A stretch of 64,000 nucleotides of DNA from Branchiostoma belcheri (GCF_001625305.1 NW_017802491.1:4763797-4827796), one strand, 5' to 3'; shown: positions 1-12,335, counted from the first letter of the stretch. Program-made: numbers and translations. The notes: generated by a model not told the origin, from the letters alone.

Positions 1-453
1 AAAGGTAAATCACAGAGGTTGAAGGAAGAAGCTTTAGGGCGGACCAAGGGTTGGTTCAATTTCGAACTCAGACAATGCGCATACACACTTTTAAGTTACG
101 CGGTTTAAAATGTACAGTCGAAGGGTCAACGGTCGAATATTCGATTCCACTTCCCGGGGTTTTCTAAAACCCGGCAGACTACTCTGGGGCCGAGAACAGC
201 GTACACAGGCAAGGCCTACATCAAATAATAGTATTGTCCGGACCAAAGACTTTGCGTGCCGCCACAGAATGATAAACAGACAACCATCCATAACAAAACT
301 AACCTACGCACGCCATGCAGTGCGTCCAAGGCAGTGGTATGTCTAGAACATTGTTCTTCTCCAAACACATAAGGTAAATGACCATTAAATTTCTAGCTAC
401 TTTCTCACGGTGTAAATTTTTAAACCAAAATCTCCACCTAACACTGCAAAACC

Positions 454-1143
454 CTACATTAGACGTAACCCATAACAGGTTACTGTCCAAGTGGTCCCGC
501 CAACCCACTCCCGGCATGCTTCAAAATACACATCAAAATAAAATAAGGACATAAAAGACAGAGGGTTTAAGAAAGCAAATACATACGCCATGTTTGACCA
601 GTCAGTTGGGAAGCTCACACCAGGTTGGTTGGGCACAGTTGTCATGTTGATGACAGCTTGACCGTCTTGGTTGACAGTTGTCGTGGTCACGGTCCCTGTG
701 GCGTCACTGATGACGTGCACCCCCGGCTGACCCTGACCCTGTGCACTGGCGGCTGCTTGGTCCTCTTTCCACTGTTTGTTACAAAGCCACAAACTGACTC
801 CTAAAAGCGCCACCCCGATCACTAGAACACAGGCTCCCGCTGCTACCGACCCGGTGCCCGACGTAGCAAATATAGCTGTGAGCATGATGCCAACTCCGAT
901 CAGGAAAACTCCGAAGAAGCCCATGCATATGCCGATGACGGTCTTTCCCGCAGCCGGCCCTAAGTGTATTGTCCCACCGCCGCCCCCTCTCACTCCTCTG
1001 CTGCGAAAGCCAATTCTGCGGGCAGGCCGATGGTGGTGGTGTGCGCGGAGACCGATATGGTGACGGTGGCCAGCTCTGTGGTGCCTTCCGATCCTCCGCC
1101 CGCCGGCCCTACGCCCTCCACCCCGCCTCTCTCCTTTCCCCAT
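454..1143 (-). CDS. His-rich two-TM protein, paralogue A (C-terminus uncertain)
   Basis: I do not recognise the family. From the ATG at 1143 the protein has about 65 residues rich in Gly, Arg and His (several HH runs), then two hydrophobic helices (about 72-92 and 98-118) joined by a small Gly/Ala/Ser loop, a WLCNKQWKEDQ juxtamembrane segment, and a Thr/Val stretch ending near VNQDGQAVINM. Copies B and C further along the strand share this layout. In B and C the next segment is Gln/Met-rich with NPQ repeats; A has no such segment. A plausible donor (GTGAGC) follows the codons for NQPG, so the last 50 or so residues of the open frame (to 454) may be intron and the true last exon may lie outside the window. 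Topology suggests a small membrane protein with its His-rich N-terminus on one face. Function unknown. Confidence 0.6.
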   Translation of the reverse strand: MGKGERRGGGRRAGGRRIGRHHRAGHRHHIGLRAHHHHRPARRIGFRSRGVRGGGGGTIHLGPAAGKTVIGICMGFFGVFLIGVGIMLTAIFATSGTGSVAAGACVLVIGVALLGVSLWLCNKQWKEDQAAASAQGQGQPGVHVISDATGTVTTTTVNQDGQAVINMTTVPNQPGVSFPTDWSNMAYVFAFLNPLSFMSLFYFDVYFEACREWVGGTTWTVTCYGLRLM

Positions 1144-2048
1144 CGGGAACCACTGGCGGTCGTTTGTTATTGAGACTGGTTGTTACAGTCTGTTTGTAGC
1201 AACCACTTCTCGTGGGTGACAGCTCACTTTACAACCGCCGAAGTATTGTTTAAACCAACGCGTTCTCCTAGATCCTGAAAAATCCCTATAATGATCCTTG
1301 CTTAAAGACTTGAGACAGTCTCTTCCTTGAGTAACACACCCACTCAAGGCCCAGTACTGATGCAGTACGTACCAATGTGATGAAAGCTCCTTGTTAGTAG
1401 TAATGCCAACAATCTGTCTCCTCACCACTTGTTCATGGTCTCTTGGACTGGATTAAACTCCTAAAAGCATTGTCCTCGGATCCGATAAAGTCTCATTCAA
1501 ACCTGGTTCATAAGAGGCAGCCATTTAGGACGTATGCAGCTGCTTCGAAGCAGAGAGGAACAAAAACTACCTCACTGGTATGCAGACAGGAAGTTTGGGA
1601 AGGTGTGCCCTTGACCTGTAGAGGTCCCAAAAGCCCAGAATGGTCTCGCACCGGAGTTTTTACTTGTCCTTAGTCAACCTACATTTTATGTATGGCACGC
1701 GCTCCGTTTAATAGACAGTGCAGTTTGTCGTCAGTGGGTGTACGAAGGTTGAAGGAAGAATATGCTTTATTTTATATACAAAGTTTAGCATGTTTCAATC
1801 CAATACCGTACACAATTTCTAAGCAAATTAGCATAATTTCTGTATAAAGTAGTGTGATGAGGCTGCTCTCGTTGCATGTTTGATCTAGTCTGGTCATTAA
1901 AAAAATAAAACACCAACTCGAAGCCAAACCCAGTGTGTCAATATGCGTTGAGTAGATTGCATTTGACATACATAGACAAAGGCCACTGTCACTGAGTGCT
2001 GCTTATGAATAGTTGCTATGACTGAAAGGCGCACGCGTTGTTGATAAT

Positions 2049-2076
2049 TGATAAATAAATAAATAAATAAATAAAA
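2049..2076. repeat. (AAAT)n microsatellite
   Basis: Short run of taaa/aaat units in the final intron of paralogue B, just before its last exon on the minus-strand reading. Confidence 0.8.
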
Positions 2077-2096
2077 ACATAAGATCATGCTCTAAC

Positions 2097-3032
2097 TCAC
2101 GGAAGCCACCTGAAAATTAAACATTTCAGTGAGTAGTTTTAAAAAAGAAAAAAAAATTATGTCTGAAGTCTGAAATCAAGTAAATGTTAAGGAATTTCGG
2201 AAAGTAATAATATGAGCAATGTAGTGTACAGAACAAACTTCATGTACCAAACTGTACCTATGCTACCACCCCCTCCCCTAAACAAACTATGGAGAGTATG
2301 GCCATACCTTTGCTGGCCTAGTCTTGACATCATCTGTTGAAACTGAGGGTTTTGCTGGGCGAGGTTTGACATCATTTGTTGAAATTGAGGGTTTGACATC
2401 ATCATCTGTTGTCGTTGTTGCATCATCTGTTGATATTGGGGGTTTGCCAACATCTCTTCTTGCTGTTGGTTCAGCATCTGCTGAAATTGAGGGTCTTGCA
2501 TTTGCTGCATCATGGCAGACCACATCTGTTGAAATTGAGGGTCTTGCATCATCTGCTGTTGTTGTTGGTTGACAGTTGTCGTGGTCACTGTCCCTGTGGC
2601 GTCACTGATGACGTGCACCCCCGGCTGGCCCTGACCCTGTGCACTGGCGGCTGCTTGGTCCTCTTTCCACTGTTTGTTACAAAGCCACAAACTGACTCCT
2701 AACATCACCGCCCCTAACACAAGAACACACGCGCCCGCAGCGACCGCTCCGCTGCCAGCAAATATAACGGTGAGCATGATACCGACTCCGATCAGGAAAA
2801 CTCCGAAGAAGCCCATGCATACGCCAATGGCGGCCTTCGGCCCTAAGTGTATTGCCCCACCGCCGCCCCCTCTCACTCCTCTGCTGCGCAACCCAATTCT
2901 ACGGGCAGGCCGATGGTGGTGGTGGTGGTGTGCGCGGAGACCGATGTGGTGACGGTGGCCGGCTCTGCGGTGCCCACCGGCCCTTCGTCCGCCGGCCCTT
3001 CGCCCGCCGCCCCGCCTCTCTCCTTTCCCCAT
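2097..3032 (-). CDS. His-rich two-TM protein with Gln/Met-rich NPQ-repeat tail, paralogue B
   Basis: Proposed exons are 3032-2308 and 2109-2097, 245 residues. Exon 1 stops at a good donor (AAAG|GTATGG) that is at the same codon as the donor of paralogue C. A tttcag|G acceptor at 2110 gives a tiny last exon reading R-W-L-P-stop; C has the matching RWLA-stop exon, which supports both. The protein has a Gly/Arg/His-rich N-terminus (1-68), two TM helices (about 72-115), then from about residue 155 five repeats with core [DN]PQ[FY]QQM. Those repeats resemble STI1/ubiquilin-type NP/DP helical repeats and Gln-rich low-complexity tails; this is a resemblance only. An AATAAA on this strand at 1769-1764 could end the transcript. 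Function unknown. Confidence 0.65.
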
Positions 3033-3928
3033 CGGGAACCACTGATGGTGGTTTGTTGTTGCGTGACTTAAGCTTGTTGTTCTAGTCTGTTTGTCGCGGC
3101 AACCACTTGTGGCGTGACAGCTCTCTTTGTAACCGCCGAAGTATTGTATGCGAAGGCGTTCTTATGGCAAGCCCATAATACTTGAGCTCCTTGCTTACAG
3201 ACTTGAGACAGCTGCAGTTTCTTCCTTGAGTAACACACCCACCAAGGCCCAGTACTGCTACAGTTCTTACGAATGTCAACAATTTGTCTCTTCACCACTT
3301 GTTGATGGTCTCCTGGACTGGATTAAATTCCTAAAAGCATTGTCCTCGGATCCGATAAAGTCTCAATTAAACCTGCTTCATAAGAGGCAGTCCGAGTTAG
3401 GACGTATACAGCTGCTTCAAAGCAGAGAGGGAACAAACTACGCCACTGGTATGCTGACAGGAAGTTTGGAAAGGTGTTGCGTGACCTGGAGAGGTCACAA
3501 AAGCCCATAATGGTCTCGCACCGGAGTTTTATCTTGCCCCTAGGCAACCTACATGACGTGTATGGCACGCGCTTCATTTAAATCCTGTGCAGTCTGTCGT
3601 CAGGAAGTGTAAGAGTGAAGATTGTATGACTTGTACAGAAGATAGAACATGTTTGATGTTATATTATACATCTTGCATTATAAAACCATACAGAATTTCT
3701 AAGCAAATTAGCGTAATTTCTTTATGAATAAGTAATGAGGTCAGGGGGCTCTCGTTTGATCACGTCTGGTCATTAAAAATTAAAAAAAAAAAAAAACAAT
3801 CACTCGAAGCCAATCCAGTGTGTCAATATGCGTTGAATAGACAGCATTTCGCATAGATAGACAGAGGTCCCTGTCACTTATGAAATGGCTGAAAGGCGCA
3901 CGTGTTGTTGATAAGATCATGCTCTAAC

Positions 3929-4940
3929 TCACGCAAGCCACCTGGAAACTAAATTTCAGTGAGTACTTTTAAAATACAAAGAAAAGAAGTATGAAATTCA
4001 AGTAAATGATAGGAAAAGTAATTATATCAGCAAAACATACTCCATGTCCCAAATCTCATACAAATACCCATGACACACACAACCCTCCCCTCCCTTAAAC
4101 TACGGAGAATTATAACGTTACCTTTGATGGCCTAACCTTGACATCATCTCTTCAAGCTGAGGGTTTTGCTGGGCGAGGTTTGACATCATCTGTTGAAATT
4201 GAGGGTTTGACATCATCATCTGTTGTTGTTGTTGCATCATCTGTTGATATTGGGGGTTTGTCAACATTTCTTCTTGCTGCTGATGTAGCATCTGCTGAAA
4301 TTGAGGGTCTTGCATTTGCTGCATCGTGGCAGACCACATCTGTTGAAATTGAGGGTCTTGCATCATCTGCTGTTGCTGTTGCTGCATGTCGATGACAGTT
4401 TGACCGTCTTGGTTCATAGCAGCTGTCGCGGTCACGGGCGCTGTCCGGGTGACGTCACTGATGACGTCGACCTGTGTCATTTGTGTAATAATTCGGTTGT
4501 TTTAATTTCCAGTTTAAAAGTTTCCGGTTCTGTAAAATTTAATTTGTATTCAATGACCTACAAACAGACAGACAAACAAACAAACAAAAACAAACCTCCT
4601 GCTGTTCCTGAGACTGCGCACTGGCTGTGGTACGGTCGGCTTTCCGCTGTTTGCAACGCATCCAGAAGCAGGCTCCTGTCACCAGCGCCGCCCCGACAGC
4701 CAGCACGCACACTCCCACAGGTACCACTCCACTGCCGGACACAGCGAGTACAGCAGTGAGCATGATGCCGATTACTGTCACCATGACTCCGAAGAAGCAC
4801 ACGCATATGGCACTAACGCGAGTCGGCCGGGTTTGTCTGGTCCTAGGCTGGTGGTGCGTGTGGAGGTGCCCGAGAGCGTGACGCCGGCCGATCTCGTGCC
4901 GGTAGCCGATGTGAAAATCGTGGCCGGCTGATCCGTGCAT
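3929..4940 (-). CDS. His-rich two-TM protein with NPQ-repeat tail, paralogue C (extra intron)
   Basis: Proposed exons are 4940-4596, 4471-4122 and 3941-3929, 235 residues, with phases 0, 2 and 2 that fit. Exon 1 holds a shorter His-rich head and two TM helices (about residues 45-85) and ends after SQEQQE at a GAG|GTTTGT donor. Exon 2 begins VDVISDV after ATGACACAG and carries the Gln run and five repeats of the [DN]PQ type, the last degraded to NPQLEEM. Exon 3 encodes R-W-L-A-stop. The head is much more diverged from A and B than the tail, though the TM pattern GIMLT...GVCVL is kept. The first intron (124 bp) begins inside a GTTT-rich simple repeat and has no counterpart in A or B. Confidence 0.65.
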
Positions 4941-6139
4941 CTTCTCTTTGTAACCCCGAAGTCTTGATTAAACCAATGCGTTTTCAGACTGAAAAGCCCT
5001 TCCTGCTCCTTGCCAAACTTGAGAAAGTGTCTGTTACAACTGCCCCAGTACTGCTACAGTTAGTCTTACAAACGTCAACACTGTGTCTCCTCGCCACTTG
5101 TAACTATCGCCTAGTGAACCCAATCCCTAAAACATGAGTCCTTTGACGCATTTAGAAAAGATCCTAGCCATACGGCTGAATGTGACTTGGCGAAATGACA
5201 TATGCATTTGCTACGAGGCAGGAAGACTACCAAATAACATTACGCCACTGACTAGGAAACAGACAGGAAGTTTTGAAAGGTGCGCCATGACGCAGAGAGG
5301 TGAAAGGTCACAAAAGCTCAGAATGGTCTCGCCTGATTTTTGTTGTTAGAAATACATGTACTGTGCTGTTTGTCATTAAGGAACCAATTGTACGAAGACT
5401 GCGTGAATGGTACACAAGAATATGCTTTCGGTTGGCCTATCAACATATAACTTCTAAAAGAAAACTGGCGTCATTTCTGTAGAGTGAGCGTCATGGAAAG
5501 GAATTCCGGCTTACATGTTTCCGTATGCCAACTGGTAACTGACCAGAAAGTGGCTCGAAGCCAAACTCACTGGCGATATGCCAGCATCGCGTTTTACGTA
5601 GTAAGAGATCACAGCCACACATGAGTCAATGAAACGGCTGAAATGCGTTAACGTTGATTTGATAATATACCATGCTCTAATTCATGTTAACCATCACGCA
5701 GTGAAAGAGATGTATTTTCCTCAATACTATGAAATAAACATCAAGCAAATGACAAGAAAAGTAGATTAAAAACAAAGCACACAAAACGACGTATTGTATA
5801 TTCTTCTTTATTTTATTATTAATTTTAATACAAATACCTATGACGCATATAGGTTAAACTTTAATCTTTATTACACCTCTCCCTCTCCCTGAAGTATGTC
5901 ACTAGTAAAACAAGCTTAATTGTGTGGCGTGACCCAAGGTCAAATCTGATGACTTTATAATACCTACTTCAATTCCTAAGTATTGCAAAGCACACAAAAA
6001 CACACGGAAATTTTCTTGAAGCCCCTTGCGTGATCAATATAGCTGGTTTCAATGTACAAGTATTACTTTAAATACCTTTGTCGAGAAGGTTACGTTTTCG
6101 GATGCATGTATTTGTGTGTTTGGAGTTTCAGCTGTGTGC

Positions 6140-6225
6140 TGAGACTTAGAGAGGTCACAAAAGCCCAAAATAGTCTCGCACTAGAGCGTTTTCTTGCCCC
6201 CGTCAACCTAACAACACGCGCGCAG
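6140..6225. repeat. Solo remnant of the array's promoter-side block
   Basis: The stretch 'agaggtcacaaaagcccaaaatagtctcgcac' repeats the block found upstream of each array gene (near 1620, 3490 and 5300), but no fourth gene copy follows it. The surrounding 5430-6432 is otherwise AT-rich with no supported gene. Confidence 0.6.
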
Positions 6226-6432
6226 TTAGAAGCACCGGTACCGCAAATAGGGAGGGCGTACGAGCGTTGTATGACTTTAAAAAATCCTCTTTCCTATCTG
6301 ATTCAAGGACTTGTTGACTGTTAATTTACATCTATCCTGGACATACTTTTTGGAACAGTAGCAAGGACGCATAAACTCTTCTAGTCAGTCTAGTGGACAG
6401 CAATAACGCTCAGCTTGCTTCTGTTAGTTCCC

Positions 6433-9400
6433 CTACTTGGGGCATATATGAGACAGTAGCATGTTGATCTGGCTGTCTATCAGAGCAGGTCCGGGGTGGA
6501 TATTATCAGGTTCCCACTGACACACGCTCATGTCCCACGTGTCCAACACCACCACGTCCCTGTCCGTCCGGAATATCTGTCTGATTTCCTCCGTGATCTG
6601 GTACGCCAGCCAGTCGCTTCCCCGCAGGTAGAAGGACCGATCCTTGTGTTCCCGCGTTGTTCCAGTTCTCACGAACACCCGTGTGCCCGGACTGCGCTGA
6701 AGAAGACGGTGGATGGCGTTCTGTATGGCGTGAAGTCGAGCCCGGAACATCTCCAGTGACTCTGTAGTAAAGTGAGCCCACAGACCCAGAACTATGACCG
6801 TGTTTGGGCCGCCATTCATGGAGTCCAACTCGTCAACAACGTATCTGATTTGGGTGAAATTCATCCAATGCGATCCCATTAATGGTAGGCCGTGAGAACG
6901 GTAGTGGACGACGATGTTCACGTCTTTGTTGATAGCAATTGCGGGGCCTAAAAAAGGAAAGCACGCAAGAATTGAAATAAAAGCTCATATTTATTGGTGA
7001 AGAACATCTTGACTGAATAAAATTATTTGGGCACAACAAGATAAGAACATTCGCCAAAATTTGACAACCTTTTTAGTTTATGATGGTTTACATAAATGTC
7101 GAAATTATTTTGTGATGGGTGTGGATATGCATCATAGCATTTCCCGAACGTAGCCGGGGGCTATATAGACTTCTGTGATCCTTAAAATCACTTTTCAAAG
7201 TCAATTAGATACCAGGTGGAGTCGACTGAACATTCCAAGGGTGAGTTTTTTCTCCAGGTCTTTAAAATGTACCGTGATTTGCGGAATATTATTTCACCTG
7301 GTTTGAGGCTTCCCTTGCTGTGCCCGGCCGCCAACCAAAGGTACCACTGCCTGATGGTGGAATCCCCCTGTATGTAGAGAGTCTTATTGGCCAGACAGCT
7401 TCGCGCGTCCGCCCTGGTAAACATTCTCACCCTGCAGACCGAGGACTTCCACACGTTACCGGACCAGTAGCCGTGGAATAAGACACCGGGTGTGTTGCTG
7501 GAACAATCGGGAAGATCGTCCAAGGGGGCCCGTGCTGATTCCTTGACATGTATGGGTGTTTGGATGTCCTGCTCCAGCTCTGCTTCTATATACGGGCTGC
7601 AAGGAGAAAGTGAGTCTATCAAAAGGCATAATGAACTTACACACAATGTCGTTCTCGCATCTATCAATGAACTCGATTAAATCATAAAACTGTCGATTGA
7701 GTCTTTTGTTCCATACAGTGTTCAAACTTATGTTTAGTGTTGGCTAGAGTAAATCTTTTCGACTTAAATTTAAAATAACGCAGAAATATGGACCAAATGC
7801 AATTTTAAGTGTTTTTTTTTTACCTCTGAAAGAGTTGAATTTCGTCTTCAGATACGAGATCAAGTTTTGACGACTGGCTGCCCTTCTGGGTGACGTCGCG
7901 ACGACATCCCGCGATAGCAGAGCACGGCAGGGCGTCCGGTTTCACGCAGAACCACGTCCCGTTCGCTTCCTTTCTCGACAGGTCGCACAGTTGCTCCAGA
8001 GGCCGCCCGGGGGGTTGGGAGGTAAAGCACTGCCGCTCCTCTTTGGGACCCGTCTCGGTCTCGAAGAAGATACATTCGTACCCTCTCTTGGCGGGGACGT
8101 CTCTTACACGTCGCAGTACCCTCACTGTCTCACTCGGGTGGACAAGTTGCACACACACCTGTAATACATGACTTTCTTTTAAAAGATGATATTTGCAGTC
8201 ACGTGACTGTTTGGTGTTATTTAGCATCAGCCATATTGGTGCGGTGGAAGTTATACCATGAGAATGGTTCTAACTCATTTAGTTGATTTGGTTGGTCTTC
8301 CTTCTTTTAATATGTCTACATGTACCCCTGCTTACACAAATTTTCCCTGACTATGGATTGTCTTACAAGTCGCCATCTTGGATATATCTAGCACACCAAC
8401 ATGGCGTCGGCTGTTCTCATCTGGTTGTGACGTCACGTGCGTACATTCTAGTATATGTAGTCCCGAAACCAAATCACCAAAAATAGTTGAAACAAATAAT
8501 AGAGAGCTGAGCATTCCTTTGTTTGAAGAATAACCAAAGTAAAAAGTTTAACACTCACATTAACGTCCCCTGCCCAGTACAGCGGGAACTGCACCGTGTA
8601 GGTACCGTTGCCATGGTCGGTCACGTGCCCAGCGCAGCTCGCCTCCCCAGGCCGGATACTGACAAGCTTCGCGCGGAAAAAGTCTCCACCGTACGTCTTA
8701 GGTCTTCCCCTGACATCTCTCGCCACTATGACCGCCGTAAGAACGTCTCCTTGGCGGTACTCTGTCTCTCTGTTGAGGACAACAAACTTCGTGTGGCTGG
8801 GATCCGTGACTTGTTCAGTTATGTTGTTCTGGTTGTATGTGGGGCTGTTGATGGGATGCCTGACTTCTTTGATAGAGTTGCTCTTGTCGTTTATCGTGCT
8901 GTTGGGATGCGTGTCTTTTTCGGTAGGGTTGTTCTGGTTGTTAATCGTGTTGTTAGGATGAGTGGCTTCCTCTGTAGGGTTGTTCTGTAGGAGTGTGGCG
9001 TTGTTAGGAGACGCCTCCTCTTCTAGGTTTCGCCTCAGTTTTTCTACTGGGTGGTTTTGCACGTGTGGCAGAACCCTCAGTTGATGGCGAGATCCGGACG
9101 TATCATTTTGTAACTGTTTATAGTAGAACGTGCCATTCTGTGTAAGAGATAATTTTTAGATTTTCCTTACAGCTAGATTCGTGTTTGTGTCTTTTAAAAC
9201 AATTGGAATGATGTCAATAGAAGCTACATCTTAGCATCCCCCTCATTACAACAATATAAAGGCATATGCACCGCCCACCCCACCAGAATGCCTTATCCAT
9301 ACATCTGCTTGTAGATAACCATTGCTCTGTAAACAATGCTATAATGACGTCCTCTAAACAGTAACGTGAAACAAAACGGACCAAAGGTCAATCTTTTGAA

Positions 9401-10155
9401 GACAAAAGTTACAGACAGGTAAAGGCCAGACGATCATCCGACAATTACTTCAAGCAAGTCGACTTACTTCCACTCTGCTGACAATTTGATTTTTGTCAAG
9501 GATAATGCAATCCATTGAAGAAGTTATATATATGATAACTGTTACACGTATCTGAGATTTTCTGTTATATAATATATGGGGTCTTTGCTACATAATATAT
9601 CAGATTTAAGCACCGTTTGAAAGAAAAACGCCCTGTTCAGTCGACAATTTGGTTCCATTATTCCCATTGAGTTGGTATCTACAGTCTAACCTTGCTCCCA
9701 AATGACCAACAACAATGGGCTTTTAACATAACCACTGGGCCTGTTGTTTGCTACTTTAAGAATCATGTTACCTAAACAAATTCCATTTCAATGATTTCTA
9801 ACACTACTGGTATCTGATCATATATCAAGCAGTTATAAACAACCAGGTCTGAACCAGGTTTCGTGAACTTTAAAGGGAGTGATAGTAATCTGCCACCAAA
9901 TAGTGTAAATAATGAGCTGGCATGTTACGCCAAAAGGTGGTTATACTGGCTACAACTTAGATGCAGACTTTGTCATGGGGGTTAGCTGGCTGGACAAAGA
10001 CAAGTTGTGTTCTGGCTAATTATGCAGACAATTTGGACCAATTTCTCCTGCGTATTTACCTACTACATGTAGTAGTAATAAGTCAGGTAGAGACAACAAA
10101 AACTCACCAGAGACAACACTACCACCAATGTCAGCGTTCCAAATACTGCCGTCAT
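6433..10155 (-). CDS. NXPE family-like protein 1 (neurexophilin and PC-esterase domains)
   Basis: Five exons: 10155-10108, 9137-8559, 8158-7824, 7596-7298, 6947-6433; 591 residues. All introns are GT-AG and their phases (0,0,2,1) match the two sister genes. Exon 1 is a short hydrophobic signal/anchor. Exon 2 is an Asn/Thr/Pro-rich stalk with about four 17-residue repeats and many N-glycosylation sequons, followed by the Ig/filamin-like block (GDVLTAVIVARDVRGRP to the HGNGTYTV sequon). Exon 3 is the Cys-rich neurexophilin-like part. Exon 4 has the esterase GDS motif (IQGDSTIRQW) and exon 5 the matching DxxH (DNIH). This is the family's usual layout and slightly longer than vertebrate NXPE proteins, mainly through the stalk. 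Expected in the secretory pathway or extracellular; substrate unknown. Confidence 0.88.
9138..10107 (-). other. First coding intron of NXPE-like gene 1
   Basis: 970 bp AT-rich sequence between exons 1 and 2 of the gene. It has the donor GTGAGT at 10107 and acceptor cttacacag ending at 9138. No further gene or repeat is seen in it. Confidence 0.8.
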
Positions 10156-12335
10156 TCGACGAATGGATATTAGTGGTATTGCTGTAATAAAGAATAACAA
10201 TGATGTTTTATAGATAGCAAAAATAGGAATAAAGAAGGTTATCAATAAAATACAAATGTTGAACCTTCAAGGTGTTTTATAGATAGCAAAAATAGGAATA
10301 AAGAAGGTTATCAATAAAATACAAATGTTGAACCTTCAAGGTGTACATAGTAATCTCAACTTTTCCCTGTGTTTCTCAAGTTTCCTTAAAATGACACAGG
10401 GAAATACAGTTTCCAATGATATCGACATATACAGGTAGAAATCACTACTCCTTGTATTTAGCTAGTACATAACAATAGTGAATAACAGTGATAAAGCTTA
10501 TGCCCAGAGGCTGAAGACGTCCTCGTTTTCTAAAACTTAAGAGTCCATGCCGTAAAAAAATAACGATACGTGCACGTTACAGTATTGTTATGTTATGAAC
10601 GTAAACAGTGAATTTTTGGTTACCTCTAGGAAGCTCCATTGTCAGAAATCACCTCAAACGCTGTCTCTGTACACACACGTTCGGCACGGTCTGCTTAGTA
10701 CGCACGAACACGTTTTGCTTAGTTTGGTTTTTCAAGTGAATGTATGAGCTGCAAATGGCTACACAGGAGGTTAGCGCACTAGTCTTCTTTTCAGAACTAG
10801 GGTTCGCAAAGATCATGTTATAAAGATTATCTTATTGAACAATTTTAATGAAGAAACCATGTATGAGGTTTTTTCATTACAAGGGCTTACAGAACTTTAC
10901 GTATCATGTTTATTTGAGCCAAGAAGCATACTTAATGCCCCAAAGTCGGCCCATCGGCCCATTAAGAACTAGTGACCTTTAGTGCGAGTTAGACCCTGGC
11001 ATATAATTAGACCCTCAGGGGTGGGAGGGGGGCAGAACTGTGGCAACCTGCAGCGCAAGGAGGCCAACCTCATTATTTTGCTACATAATGTCTTTTTTTT
11101 AGATTGTTGATTCTCAACAACTAGACCTTCCCTGGAAAATCACATAAACCTAAAAGAGAATGATAGGAGGGGAAACAAGGCATTGGAACAATGCGAGATA
11201 GGGAACATTTTTACGGAGCCATGATTTAGTAATTTCAAGGACAGTCCTTAGACATTCTTTTGCACGCGGCATTGTTATCAGCCTAAGGGTGCACAGGTGG
11301 AAAACCAGCAGACCGACAACTACATGCTTGTGTTTGGTTATTCTTCGGGAGTGTTTCTCTAGTATCGCTTTTACGTGATCCCCGTAGTTTTCCAATGAAG
11401 GTTCAATTGTTTCGAAATTCGCATTCTGACAACTAACGCCAATATTCAATGGTCTTCCGGAGTACGGGCAGCGCCTCATGCGGCTGACCTTGCACTGCAA
11501 GCTGCTGCAAGTCTGGCCCTGGGGGACCAATTATGCCAGCCTCTGACCCGCAAAAAAACTTTAAAAAGGTCGTCTGTTCTAAAATCATGGGCGGCTGTAG
11601 GGATTTTCAAGTATTGTGTGTGATTCAGATAAACATGAAATGTTACGTTTCATATGCAATTGCAACGAAAACGCCGTATATTATTTCTTACTGAAAATCG
11701 TTTCATTGATTCTTTTACGAAAATGATCTTTATCAACCATAATTCTGAAACAAAGGATGCTGTTTGAACCACATGTGTAGCCATATCTCAAACTGATACA
11801 TCCACTTCAATATCAAACGAAGCAGAATATCAAGGCCAGTACCAGACCATGTGTGTACGTATATGTGTGTCGTTTCGTTCCATATTTTTCGTGACCATTT
11901 GTAATGCTGCGGGAGCTTAAGGTGAGAATATGTTCATTGTTTTCTATGCCTATAATATTACCATACTGTTAATTATACGTATAGAGTTAATATAGGCTCT
12001 TTACTGATACGTTTTAAGGGGTTGGGCTGTATAGTGTCTGGGATGTTAACCCCATTATCAGTGTAGTAAAATTGCAGAACACATCGGTGGTGATTTCAAA
12101 CTGTACAACTGTTACTAGTCAATTACAACCTTGGGTAATGGGAGAGGCATTGTACAAATCACTCCAATATCACTTGTTATGTGGGCATGTGGTGTTGTAA
12201 AATGAGTGCGTAACTTAAGTGTAACGCCACATTGACCTTGCTTTTTGCCTAATATTGATTTCAAATGTAATATCTATAGTAGTACAAGTATTTTATAGTA
12301 AAATGCAATGAAATCTTCTCTTTACTTTTACAGTA
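10156..12335. other. Divergent spacer and 5' UTR introns between NXPE-like genes 1 and 2
   Basis: The first coding exons of both flanking genes start just after a splice acceptor (ttattacag on the minus side; cttttacag on the plus side). Both transcripts therefore have untranslated first exons inside this 2.2 kb, and the real promoters lie here. I see no clear TATA box. An open frame at 11150-11530 has no family resemblance and is not called. Confidence 0.55.
10205..10342. repeat. Perfect 69 bp tandem duplication
   Basis: Two copies (10205-10273 and 10274-10342) appear identical by eye. They lie in the 5' UTR intron side of NXPE-like gene 1. Lack of divergence points to a recent event or an assembly artefact. 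Confidence 0.9.

Larger units (their letters stand above)
1..5430. repeat. Tandem array of about 1.8 kb gene units (three units)
   Basis: Coding and non-coding landmarks recur in order. The line around 'gttgaaggaagaa' is at 17 and 1747. The 'gtctcgcaccggag' promoter-side block is near 1645 and 3510, with a diverged form near 5320. The 'ttctaagcaaattag' block is near 1818 and 3695. The block 'aaggcgcacgygttgttga' is near 2027 and 3893, with a weaker match near 5640. Units A, B and C therefore arose by duplication of whole gene plus flanks, and C is the most diverged. Spacers between the genes (1144-2096, 3033-3928, 4941-6432) contain these duplicated flanks and no other gene that I can support. 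Confidence 0.8.

Noticed and set aside
2324..2702. Long plus-strand open frames opposite the Gln-rich exon (and similarly at 4138-4395)
   Set aside because: Mirror of the CAG/CAT-rich repeat coding on the minus strand; no splice sites, signal or family.
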